Shown: positions 30,801 through 37,400 of the stretch, in pieces
Numbering within the stretch: position 1 is the first letter of the stretch
Layout: each line of letters opens with the position of its first letter
Source of the DNA: Ciona savignyi
Taxonomy: Eukaryota > Chordata > Ascidiacea > Phlebobranchia > Cionidae
Assembly: GCA_000149265.1 (NCBI GenBank)
Contig: CH003049.1
Coordinates: 195,301-259,300, forward strand
Length of the DNA: 64,000 nucleotides
Direction of reading: 5' to 3'
The notes under the pieces: generated by a model
Seen by the model: the letters and a program-made list of their open reading frames with translations, nothing else
Database searches by the model: none
What the model was told of the DNA's origin: nothing
Program-made: the position numbers and the translations under genes

Positions 30801-33114
30801 AAACCCAGAACCATCACAGAACTTAAGGAAGCCATCAGGGAGGAGATGAGAGCCATTACAAATTCAGTTTGTAAAAACGTCATGGACAACTTTGTGCTGC
30901 GCCTCAAGAAATGCACGGAGCTAGATGGAGGACATCTAGAACACATGCTGTAGAACGGAGAAAAAACGGCCAACGACCCTAGTTTTTTGATGTGATGTTT
31001 TGAATATAATAAACTAGTTATGACCAAAGTTTCATTTCATTCGCACAAAACACTAAGAAATGGGGCCTAATTAGATTTGGGGCCCGTTTTTTTGGGGTCA
31101 CCCCTGGTATGTAGTTGTTTGTTTCTGCAAGCATAAACGCATGGGTCCCTTAGTTTTCAAACCAAACTTCTTCTCAAGGTATAGGTAAAAAAAGAACAAT
31201 CGTGTTAGATTCACGAACATTTCACAACAAATGTTTTAAATTAAAGCTTTTTCTTCAAGTGCTGTATTGAAATTAAGCTAAATTTCTAAAACAACCCGAT
31301 TTAGGTTTTGATGGCTTCGGGGAATTTGCAATGGGCTTAGTACATAAGTTTCTGTTTTTACATATGTGGGTCATGTTATCTAACAATTCTTAAAGTTTTA
31401 ATCCAATTTGACGAATCCTTGTTGAAGATGTCAGTGCAATGTGGCATGCTTGTCACAATCATGAGTCAGGAACATATCTTCGTTTTAAGGGAGTTACCCT
31501 AAGTAAATGTTTTCTTTCTTTTATTTGACATAGGGTGGCTAACGATCCAGCATTCCACTAAATCTGATCAAAATTAGAGCAGCCGTTCAAACGTTATGGC
31601 CCGAAAAGCTAAATTTTTAGAAAAATAACCGTTTTGGGTTTTAACGTCTCAGGGGAATTCCCCTAGATTTATCACCCACAATTTTTTACTGCGTATTTAG
31701 ACCCATGTTGTCTAACAGATGACCAAGTTTTGTTACTATTCTATTATTCCTTCTGGTAGATGTCAGGGCGTTATGCCATGCCTGTCACAATCATAATTTG
31801 AGAACAAAATCTTTTTTTAGGGTGTTTTCCTAGATAATTTTTTTTTTCTAATTGTTAAATTAGTAGGTAATGCACTTATATTTCACCAAATCTGAATCAG
31901 ATTGAAGCAGCCGTTCAAGCGCCATGCCCAAAAAAGCTACTTTTGTTTAGAAAAAATACCGTTTTGGTGTTTAACGCCCCCGGGGAATTCCCCTGGATTT
32001 ATCCCCCAAACTTTTGGTTTCTGTTCATCTAGACCATGTTTTGTAACAAATACCAAAGTTTAAATGCGATTTCATTTTTCCTTCCGGTAGATGTCGGGGC
32101 GACATGGCGTGCTTGTCACAATCATGATTTGAAAACAAAATGTTATTTTTTAGGGTATTTCCCTAGGTAATTTTTTTATTTCTTCCAAGTATTAAATCAG
32201 TTACTAATGCACTTACATTTTACCAAATCTGATTCAAATTGGAGCTGCCGTTCAAGCGCTATACCCCCTGCATAGTTTTTTAGAAAAAAATACCGTTTTG
32301 GTTTTTAACGTTCCAGGGGAATTCCCCTGGTTTTATCTCCCAAAATTTTAGTTTCTGTTCATCTAGACCATGTTGTTTAACAAATGGCAAAGTCTCATTG
32401 CGATTCCATTTTTCCTTCTGGTAGATGTCGGGGGGACATGCCATGCCTGTCAACCGTTTGACGAAAAAAAAGAAAAAAAAAAAAAAAAAACGGACAAAAA
32501 CAATATGTGTCCCAATTTTTCAAATGGGACCCATAATAAGTGGGAAACGCAAGGTGAGTTAACGATCGGGCAATCGTCAATTCACCTTAAATACAACCGA
32601 CTAGCCAACCAGTTAAGAATCTACAACCATTTGGCTGAAATTTGGTCGGTAATGCAGTTTCTTTTTATTTTGTTTTTAACTGCTGTCTGAATTTGTTTGT
32701 AACGAGCATTTCACTTGAAAGTTTTTTAGTCGAGTTGATAGCAGATTATTACAGTTATTGTGTACTGCTTTTTGAGAAATCACAACTAGGGAATTACCCG
32801 TAATCAAAACACTGAAAAGGCTGCCTGGCATATTTTTTGACGAGCGTCCATTTTGTACATTTATATTGTGTTTTTCAATTAGAACGTTTTTATTTTAAGA
32901 GCAGTATATGAATCTGGTACGTTAACAATTGGGCGAAACAAACATATATATATATACATATATTTTAGGTACTGACCATCATCTAAGAGTTTTAAAAGCA
33001 ATCACCCACTGGAGACAAAAATATCCAAGAAAAGGAATCGAACATCTAATAAAAGCATGCAGGGATTGCGATTTAAATGGACTTGCAGAAGAACTCACGA
33101 AGATTTGTAATTGA
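12606..33114 (+). CDS. TNF-receptor-superfamily death receptor (16 exons; first exon missing)
   Basis: Type I receptor of the TNFR superfamily; such receptors bind trimeric TNF ligands outside and recruit adaptors through a death domain inside. Exons: 12606-12810, 13078-13171, 14651-14810, 15990-16160, 17060-17128, 17787-17864, 18916-18990, 19813-19875, 20433-20504, 24429-24527, 25423-25494, 26492-26674, 28216-28296, 29147-29200, 29474-29575, 32969-33114. Phases agree at every junction and no stop appears before TGA at 33112, giving about 570 residues without the signal peptide. Exons 1-3 encode cysteine-rich domains, exon 4 the membrane helix, exons 5-14 a long tail of repeated small phase-1 exons, and exons 15-16 the death domain. 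Exon 3 ends in a GC donor. Closest vertebrate analogue by layout is an NGFR/EDAR-type receptor, but orthology cannot be judged from this. Candidate poly(A) signals AATAAA lie near 33725 and 33743. Confidence 0.85.
13078..13171 (+). CDS. Death receptor exon: second cysteine-rich domain
   Basis: After TTTACAG it reads WSKDSYCAPQRVCDGPNEVT and VFAGTTSQQAL, then the donor GTAAGA. The sequence C.P...C....EV...GTTS is typical of the second half of TNFR repeats (compare the common VVAGTTSQDT of vertebrate members). Confidence 0.85.
13205..13417. mobile_element. hAT-like MITE (213 bp)
   Basis: Terminal inverted repeats CAGTGATTTTCAACC and GGTTGAAAACCACTG enclose 213 bp. The flanks TGTTAGAG and GGTTAGAG are an 8-bp target duplication with one mismatch, as hAT transposases make. 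It carries no coding capacity and lies in the intron after the second cysteine-rich exon. Confidence 0.75.
14651..14810 (+). CDS. Death receptor exon: last extracellular cysteines, GC donor
   Basis: Begins CGCESGFTRIGNECMPVFEG right after TATTCCAG, completing the domain, then has a second cysteine cluster (KCPLPKCDCAACPTA). Joining to the membrane exon keeps the frame only if the donor is ACAG|GCATGT, a GC-AG intron. The GT two codons later would bring TGA into frame at once. A SINE A lies immediately past the donor. Confidence 0.8.
14825..15115 (+). repeat. SINE A in the GC-AG intron
   Basis: Head TTAGTCTGGTGGTTTGGTG begins about 15 bases after the GC donor of the death receptor. B box GGTTTGAAACTGATCGC and tail CCTATCTTATCC are present. 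Confidence 0.75.
15990..16160 (+). CDS. Death receptor exon: transmembrane segment
   Basis: Encodes NEVVQCTTTKIQDCD, then the helix TIFIIIIFVLLTWCIVVTIW, then LWRVKVGMRCIRKPEKAQKH. Basic residues after the helix mark the cytoplasmic side. A GTAGGG inside the exon could act as an alternative donor, but the GTAAGT at 16161 is the better one and keeps phase 1 for the next exon. Confidence 0.85.
16247..16747. mobile_element. MITE with long terminal inverted repeats (501 bp)
   Basis: Left end GCAGGCAATGTTCCGTCTAA and right end, read in reverse, GCAGGCAATGTTCCCTCTAA match at 19 of 20 positions. No transposase is seen, and I could not define a target duplication, so the family is open. It lies in the intron after the membrane exon. 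Confidence 0.6.
17060..17128 (+). CDS. Death receptor tail exon: Pro-rich module, copy 1
   Basis: Phase 1-1, 69 nt, encoding NHELPAPIKPRLPVQSKAPQ and FG. It resembles the exon at 24429 (ALIHPRRPVQPPPSQ), so the two are duplicates of one module with a PR(L/R)PVQ core. Confidence 0.7.
17145..17385 (-). repeat. SINE A copy
   Basis: TATGATACTCACGTTTATAT at the tail end, and the tRNA-like head near ATCAGTCAGACC on the right. A weaker, older copy follows at about 17500-17690. Both lie between two tail exons. Confidence 0.6.
17787..17864 (+). CDS. Death receptor tail exon: Gln-rich module, copy 1
   Basis: Phase 1-1, 78 nt, encoding ISKRDKVISDKKTTLTLRSQ and PQQTA. The flanking intron (TTTATCAG before, AATTTTTAATTTATTATTAC after) is duplicated around the exon at 19813. 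Confidence 0.65.
18916..18990 (+). CDS. Death receptor tail exon: Tyr-motif module, copy 1
   Basis: Phase 1-1, 75 nt, encoding LSTANETETLRKSDEEHPYL and PPIS. SDEE fits the loose TRAF-binding pattern (P/S/A/T)x(Q/E)E, and HPYLPP is the tyrosine motif shared with copies at 20433 and 25423. Binding partners are not shown by the sequence. Confidence 0.7.
19018..19312 (-). repeat. SINE A, near full length
   Basis: Tail AGGATAGAATATTCATCTTT at the left, head with CTAGGCCAACGGGCCGGAC at the right. Inserted about 30 bases after a death-receptor donor. Confidence 0.75.
19508..19775 (+). repeat. SINE A copy
   Basis: Head AGTTGGTCTGGTGGTTTAGT to tail GATAAACATAAATATTC. It interrupts sequence that is continuous in the duplicate intron at 17.7 kb, just upstream of the exon with the shifted acceptor. 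Confidence 0.7.
19813..19875 (+). CDS. Death receptor tail exon: Gln-rich module, copy 2 (shifted acceptor)
   Basis: Encodes DAIPDNTPTSQFHSQTQQTT in phase 1-1. Where copy 1 has TTTTTATCAG, this copy has TTTTTATCAA, so the original acceptor is lost. A new AG (GATGTAG) lies 15 bases further in, which keeps the phase. It may be used, or the exon may be skipped without harm to the frame. Confidence 0.5.
20433..20504 (+). CDS. Death receptor tail exon: Tyr-motif module, copy 2
   Basis: Phase 1-1, 72 nt, encoding LATDNETDGLITENENPYLQ and PIP between TTCTCAATAG and GTAAAT. It is nearly the same as copy 3 at 25423, and the flanking introns are duplicated too. Confidence 0.7.
20640..21115 (-). repeat. 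Two diverged SINE A pieces in duplicated sequence
   Basis: Pieces at 20640-20785 and 20860-21115. Both are present at the matching places in the second copy of the duplication (25625-25785 and 25868-26128), so they predate it. Confidence 0.6.
21189..23032. mobile_element. 1.84-kb insertion absent from the duplicate copy
   Basis: Copy 1 of the duplication is continuous with copy 2 up to ATTTAGCT and resumes at AGCTGGATATTTAATGC. The sequence between is unique and richer in GC at its ends (GGCGCGCC twice at the left, CGGCGCC at the right). AGCT on both sides may be a 4-bp target duplication. Near the right end is a hairpin, CCCTGGCAAAATGCCAGGG. I see no transposase; the longest open frame (21700-21966, minus) is unrecognised. 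Confidence 0.6.
23395..23445 (+). repeat. SINE B fragment
   Basis: GATCGTGTGGCCGAATGGTT and nearby sequence, in the segment that replaces the Lys/Pro-rich exon in copy 1 of the duplication. Confidence 0.4.
23570..23855 (+). repeat. SINE A copy (in duplication copy 1)
   Basis: From GGGGGTTTAGTGCGTTGAAA to ATGAATATCCTATCTTAGCC. The same insertion is present at 26803, so it predates the duplication. Confidence 0.7.
24250..24390 (+). repeat. Short tandem repeat (about 40 bp unit)
   Basis: GTAAATTTGGGTAAATCTCA and AGCCAACTGGCTGAT repeat about three times here, and four times at the matching place in the second duplication copy (27540-27670). The array has changed in copy number since the duplication. 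Confidence 0.6.
24429..24527 (+). CDS. Death receptor tail exon: Pro-rich module, copy 2
   Basis: Phase 1-1, 99 nt, encoding ADPEQPSGEADDVPRALIHP and RRPVQPPPSQTP. A third copy at 27717-27812 carries a stop and is dead. A SINE A in reverse orientation starts almost at the donor. Confidence 0.65.
24533..24822 (-). repeat. SINE A, near full length
   Basis: Tail AATAGGATCGGATATTCATG just after the donor at 24527; head ends ACTAGACCAACCGGTCGGA. Confidence 0.75.
24900..25215 (+). repeat. Minisatellite, unit about 76 bp
   Basis: TGTGTGGAAATGTGTATGGT, AGGGACTTTGTAAATGTGGC and ACAGATGGACAGGTGGTGTG recur near 24908, 24986, 25061 and 25136. A remnant of the same unit follows the SINE at 28076-28190. 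Confidence 0.75.
25423..25494 (+). CDS. Death receptor tail exon: Tyr-motif module, copy 3
   Basis: Phase 1-1, 72 nt, encoding LTTANEIDTLIPENENPYLQ and PFS. It sits in the second copy of the large internal duplication. Confidence 0.7.
25625..26128 (-). repeat. Two SINE A pieces (duplication copy 2)
   Basis: Counterparts of the pieces at 20640-21115, with a small extra segment near 25836-25867. Confidence 0.6.
26492..26674 (+). CDS. Death receptor tail exon: Lys/Pro-rich linker
   Basis: After ATTTTCAG it reads KERQHENPNPKTQPQLTKKR, more Lys/Pro-rich sequence, then HFSEGSEDIIEKAERITS to a donor A|GTTTAG (183 nt, phase 1-1). The hydrophobic codons that follow belong to the intron. In the first copy of the duplication (near 23310) this segment is replaced by unrelated and repeat sequence, so the exon is single copy. 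Confidence 0.6.
26803..27075 (+). repeat. SINE A copy (in duplication copy 2)
   Basis: Counterpart of the copy at 23570, here following directly on the intron behind the Lys/Pro-rich exon. Tail ATGAATATCCTATCCTAGCC. Confidence 0.7.
27717..27812 (+). pseudogene. Dead third copy of the Pro-rich tail exon
   Basis: Aligns with the exon at 24429-24527 nearly throughout (HRVLIHQRRPVQPPPSQTP-like), but an in-frame TAA stands where copy 2 has a Glu codon, and the acceptor AG has moved by three bases. Inclusion would truncate the receptor before the death domain. Confidence 0.7.
27820..28078 (-). repeat. SINE A, head truncated
   Basis: Tail AGGATAGGATATTCATGTTT behind the dead Pro-rich exon. The head breaks off into the minisatellite remnant after GAAAGGCG. 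Confidence 0.7.
28216..28296 (+). CDS. Death receptor tail exon (Arg-rich, YPPI)
   Basis: Phase 1-1, 81 nt, encoding VRTRTRVEYPPIVRQQKEKE and YPSQCT. The EYPPI motif loosely recalls the PYLPPI modules, but the rest is not similar enough to call it a copy. Confidence 0.6.
28855..29125 (+). repeat. SINE A, near full length
   Basis: Head TTAGTCTGGCGGTTTAGTGC to tail ATGAATATCCTATCCTAA, ending about 20 bases before the acceptor of the exon at 29147. Confidence 0.7.
29147..29200 (+). CDS. Death receptor tail exon before the death domain
   Basis: 54 nt, phase 1-1, encoding NTNLQGAYKDVRTPLDD between TTATTGCAG and GTAAAT. A SINE A copy in the same orientation ends a few bases before the acceptor. 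Confidence 0.6.
29232..29412. mobile_element. MITE, diverged relative of the one at 57119
   Basis: Inverted ends AGCTAAAAGGAGGTAAGAAG and CTTTTTCTCTCCTATTAGTG match the inverted repeats of the 57.1-kb element. It sits in the intron between two tail exons. Confidence 0.5.
29474..29575 (+). CDS. Death receptor exon: death domain, first half
   Basis: Encodes IIRLEQVIITDGDQYRFFRF then GMRLVSSEIDILM. The pattern hydrophobic-x-F-G-x-x-L-(V/G)-x-S-x-x-(E/D)-I matches helices 1-3 of death domains (compare the W..LAR.LGLS..EI stretch of the family). It ends in phase 1 and continues in the exon at 32969, across an intron of about 3.4 kb that holds a mariner and the palindrome-monomer element. Confidence 0.8.
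29737..31107 (+). mobile_element. mariner-type DNA transposon, degenerate
   Basis: Terminal inverted repeats CAGGGTGACCCAAAAAAA at the left and, read in reverse, CAGGGGTGACCCCAAAAAAA at the right enclose about 1.37 kb. TA stands on both sides, and the interrupted sequence is intact in the sister copies at 8.4 and 37.0 kb, which proves the insertion. It is a member of the IS630-Tc1-mariner superfamily. Confidence 0.9.
29824..30953 (+). pseudogene. mariner transposase, broken
   Basis: Cut-and-paste transposase remnant starting MSELLNVSIARPQWELKQRI with an N-terminal helix-turn-helix region. The first block runs to a TGA at 30082. The same frame reopens and carries the first catalytic Asp in SDEAHFHLDG (about 30346-30375). 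A frame change at about 30400-30420 follows, then the second Asp in WFQQDGASSH. A second break at about 30714 precedes SPNLSPPDFFLWGYLKDRVY with the third Asp. Spacing from the second to the third Asp is about 40-41 residues, suggesting the DD41D (rosa/Visitor-like) branch, though the break inside makes the count uncertain. At least one stop and two frame changes make it inactive. Confidence 0.85.
32535..32645 (-). repeat. SINE A remnant
   Basis: GTGGGAAACGCAAGGTGAGT, CGGGCAATCGTCAATTCACC and CGACTAGCCAACCAGTTAAG keep the family order, but the middle is deleted. Confidence 0.45.
32969..33114 (+). CDS. Death receptor last exon: death domain, second half, and stop
   Basis: Encodes TDHHLRVLKAITHWRQKYPR, then KGIEHLIKACRDCDLNGLAE, then ELTKICN and TGA. 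The W(R/K).. ...G.....L..A....L..(I/L)A..L arrangement is the conserved C-terminal half of death domains (helices 4-6). A SINE B in reverse orientation begins within a few bases of the stop and so forms the start of the 3' UTR. Confidence 0.85.
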
Positions 33115-33120
33115 AACTAT

Positions 33121-33243
33121 GTCAAGAATTTTTTTGTACCGAGCCAAGTTTTGAACTCAAGATGGACTTAGGACTAGGAGCGTTTTTGTATAGATGTCGG
33201 TATATGTATCGGTCGCGTTAACCATTCGGCTACACGAACATAC
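33121..33243 (-). repeat. SINE B in the death-receptor 3' UTR
   Basis: Reverse copy with AGTTTTGAACTCAAGATGGA (B-box region), TATATGTATCGGTCGCGTTA and ACCATTCGGCTACACGA. It starts within ten bases of the stop codon. Confidence 0.65.
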
Positions 33244-34437
33244 AGTCTGTCAGAAATGACTGGTTTCTGACAAACAACATTTTGAAGCGTGTTTGCGGCA
33301 ATTTACATTTGTATTTTAGGCTGAACCAATACTGTAGGTTAATATTCCAATTACGTGACCTTGGGCATGTAGTAATCTGACGGTTTCCTACGTTTATTAA
33401 TTAATGCGATGTCCCGATGATAAACAGAAGTATATATGTATCGGTAAAGTAGCATTAAACAATATTCTGTTTTAGTCTGCAATTCTTATCGTTTAAATAT
33501 ATAAATCAAGGTATACATTTTAAAGTTGATGTCATTTTTTATTTTTTTGTATATAAATGTTTTTTAATTATGCATAGCAATTATTGTTGTTTTCTTTTGT
33601 AACATGATGGTGCATATTTTTGTTCCTTTTTATATTTCTATGTTTTATTGTAATTTGTACGGAGGCAATTTGATTAATGTATATGGAAACCGGTGAATCT
33701 ACAAAATTGTTTTAAAAATCAAATAATAAAACTTATCTCTAAAATAAATGGTTAGAGATATTCCACAACGGTATATTTGTTTTCCAACCCAAATAAGCGA
33801 ATGTCCATTTAATTATTAAAATTTAAATCATAATTTGTTGCGTTAGGGTAAAGTTTATTTAACATATTCTTTGCAGTACGAGTTACGCATCAGTATGTGT
33901 GTGTCAAGTCATCCTCGGTTAAGCAATATTTTAGATAACAGCCATTCCTTTTAAAGGTTACAATAAACTTAAAGAGGAAAATTGCTTACGTACAGTACCA
34001 TAATATATTGAAGAAAACCTAAAGTTATGTTTCTGAAAAATAACACACCGCAATATTCTACATAACTTGCCAGTAGACACGTGGTGTAGTGTCAATACTC
34101 GCTTGAGTTTTACCTATCCCGTATTTAAACATATATTGGCAACTCTATATATATACAATATAAATCAAACAATCAATATTTTTCAGTAATCTGTTAAGAA
34201 ATGTTGGTTTTTGACGAAATTGTGTGGTAGAATGTTAAATGACGACTCCTTTTTTCATTAATCTTTCTTAGAAATGTCTGAAGAAGTGTTGGTTTTTGAC
34301 GAAATTGTGTTGTACAAGATAAAATGTCGAGGTCTCTTTCAGTAATCTTTATACGAAATTTCTGAAGAAGGTTAAATGTTGAGGTGATAAAATGTAGCAG
34401 GTGGTCTGAGAAAAGATGCCAGGAAATAAAATCCATT
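33244..34437. other. Intergenic region between convergent genes
   Basis: 3' flanks of the death receptor (plus) and the annexin (minus). Contains AATAAA near 33725 and 33743 and a duplicated GAAATGTTGGTTTTTGACGAAATTGTGTGG-type segment of about 60 bp at 34199-34310. No gene seen. Confidence 0.4.
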
Positions 34438-37400
34438 TCAATTGTCGTTTTGGGTAGCATTCCCTCGCACTAAAGCTAGAAGAAGATGTTTGAATTGTCG
34501 ACTTGTGTGGCTCTTAATTTTCGATTCTAAACTTCGGTGATATCTTGCCTCGAATTCGGTTTTTATGTCTTCAAGATCGATCTGTAAAGGAATAAAGTTG
34601 ATTTCGTATTAATAACCAATTAAACGGGCATGTTATAAACGATGGTGTAATTGCTATGATGGGTTATCTTAACCAGGTTACTTGAAAAACAAGCGGTAAA
34701 ATTCGTTATTTTTACGACTATTTAGGAATTTTTTTTACGGTTAGCAATTACCACCCTTTTACACGTAGCCTTTACGTGCGCATATATTCTACGTAAAATG
34801 TAAAATAAACTAAACTACGGAAAGAAGGAAATACTTTTTTTCTTGCGCAATTTGTGTTTTAAACCATGAGTTCTGTTAAACCAAAATTCACTTGCAATGT
34901 AGAAGAAGCTTTCGCTTATAAAAACTCATACAGAAAACGGTTTTAGGGAACAGACCATACTAGATTCAAAACTTCACTCAGTTAAAAAAAAAGACTTCCA
35001 TAATGGGGTAGTATTCGTATAATCCGCAACATGACATGTGAAAATACGTTTGACATAGGTAGTATTTAAATACACGACCGTCTAACCCACCTCAGAGCGA
35101 CTAACTATAATCCTGATCAATGCTTCGTCGTTAGTTGCTATCCCTTCCATCGCCTTGTGCAGTCGCTCCGCGAAAAATCCCGGAACCGAGTAAGCACACT
35201 TGATGGAGCTCTTGAGCGCCGAAGCTGCATCTCCGTGAAATTCAGCTTCGATGAAATCGTTCATTGTTTCCCCCGTTAACTGTGATGTAACAATCAACCT
35301 GTTGGTTCATGTGAAATTCACGAGAGTTATTGATTTTGTTAACATAGTTCTTCAATCGTAAATTTAAAAGAATTTTATATGTCAATTACCGAGTATTAGA
35401 CAATAAAGAACATTTTTTAACTAAGCTAAGTTTCGAATTAATGATGGACTTGTCAGTAAGACCGTTTTTTAAGTAGAAATCGGTGTATGAATTGCCACGT
35501 TAACCATTTAGCCACACATTCTAGCCGCAATGGCTATTGCAGTGTGCACAATGCATTTAATTTGCCCTAACTATAACACGCGAGGCGCTAGAGCATTACA
35601 AAGCGGACTCGGTCAAAACGCGCAAAAAGAATCTCGTTTCTTAAGGGTTAAAGACAGAGAATTAAGGCCAATTACGATGTGCGTCTTGATCATACGAAAA
35701 TGTACCCAGGAACAAATTTGGATGGTTTATGTTTTGCCCGCCGCGCTTAGTACTACATCCTGATTCGCTTGGACTACCACTAAACTAGCCAAACAACGAG
35801 CAACACTAAAATGAGGGAAAGTGGGAAAAAGTGAGAGAGGGAAAGGGAAAGGAAGAAGGTAAACTTCTCATCACAAATAAGAAAACTAATTCTAACCTTG
35901 TCCAAAATACCAATCGCAAGACCTAACATTTATCTAACACCCTATAATCTTTATTTTAGTTTGTATTTGACTTATCCGACGTATTTACCTTATTTAGATT
36001 TTTCCAATCAATAGAATAACCGTATTTACTTTGGCGACAAATAAGAAAAACGTTCAAATTTGGCACAACAATTAAATATGAGACCATCTTACGTATGTCT
36101 ATGTGTATGTATGCTTGACAAACAGAAATTAAAAAGGGCCAAAAAATCGAAACATGATTTGTCTAAAAAATCCACTGCGCTTATGTTGTATCAAGGCCAA
36201 TATTTAGAGAGCAGTGTTTGGGTAAAATTGGAAACACAGTGTGCTAAATATGGATTGTTTAAAATAAATATGCATACCGGTATGTAAATATAGACAAACA
36301 TGTGTACTTTATAACCTTCAAATAAATATTGCAAATGTATTTTTTCTTTGATCTGGCAACGGATCTTTTGTAGCAGATGTGGTGTGACGTCACAATACCT
36401 AATGTTGTTACAATAACCATTGTACAACATTAAAAAAAGCCACCGACTAGACGCGCGGCCGAGCAATTAACGCGATCGATAAAAAAACGATTCATATACA
36501 AAAAAAGATGTTAGTGACTTGCATTTTGGGTGAAACTTGGCCCAGTAAAAAAACTTAAAAAAAAACTTTAACCCTTAATCTGCCGAATGGTTAACGCGAC
36601 CGATACATATACTGATTCGTTTACAAAAAGAGTTATGGTGGTTAACCAATCATAAGTTCGAAACTTAGCCCAGTAAAAGAATAAAGTAACCCTTAAACTG
36701 TTATGCCACAGAATCATTAACGATTGATACATACTCCGAATTCTTTACAAAAAGGGTTTTAGTTACTAGCCCATTATATAGTTACAAAATTCGTTTAAAC
36801 AAACATTAAATAATTCTTGAACTCTTGTGCTGCCTAATGGTTAAGGGGACAGATACAAATTCCAGTTTTTACTAGAGAGTGTCAACCACGTGTTTAACCA
36901 CCACTATTTGTAAACCACATGTTGTAGGCCATATACTCATGCTACAGGGTCCCTAACCACAATTTGTATTTTATACACTGAGTATATGTAGTTTGTTTCT
37001 GCAAGCATAAACGCATGGGTCCCAGAGTTATCAAGCCAAACTTCTTTTCCATGTGTAGTTAAAAAAGAATAAACGTCTTAAATTTACGAACATTTTCACC
37101 ACAAATATTTTAAATTAAACCTTCTTTTCAAGCGCTGAAGTGAAATGAAGCTAAATTGCCAAAACAGCCCGATTTAGTTTTTCATGTGTTTTTCATGTGA
37201 ATTCCCCTAGGTTTAGTAGATAAGTTTCTGATTTTACATATGTGGGTCATGTTATGTAACAATTCTTAAAGTTTTAATCTGATTTGTCGACTGCTTGTCT
37301 TATTTGTCAGTGCGATATGGCATGCCAGTCACAAACATAATTCAGGAACATATCGTCGTTTTTAACGTAATTTTCCTAAGTAAATGTTTTCTTTCTTTTA

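Larger units (their letters stand above)
29618..32520 (+). repeat. Palindrome-monomer element interrupted by a mariner
   Basis: Starts CTAGAGAGTGTCAACCACGT, resumes after the mariner with GCATAAACGCATGGGTCCC, and then holds about four internal monomers of roughly 330 bp with GGGGAATTCCCCTGG near 31653, 31981 and 32318. It ends in an A-rich run and ACGGACAAAAACAATATGTG. It fills most of the death-domain intron. Confidence 0.75.

Noticed and set aside
32370..32690. Plus-strand frame with a poly-Lys run
   Set aside because: Crosses the A-rich end of the palindrome-monomer element and a SINE remnant; the Lys run is the A tract.
35082..35298. Annexin exon 6 starting at 35298 (acceptor CCAACAG)
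   Set aside because: It gives a frame one base off from exon 5. The acceptor ACATCACAG at 35280 keeps phase 0 and begins LTGETMNDFIEAEF, which fits the family.
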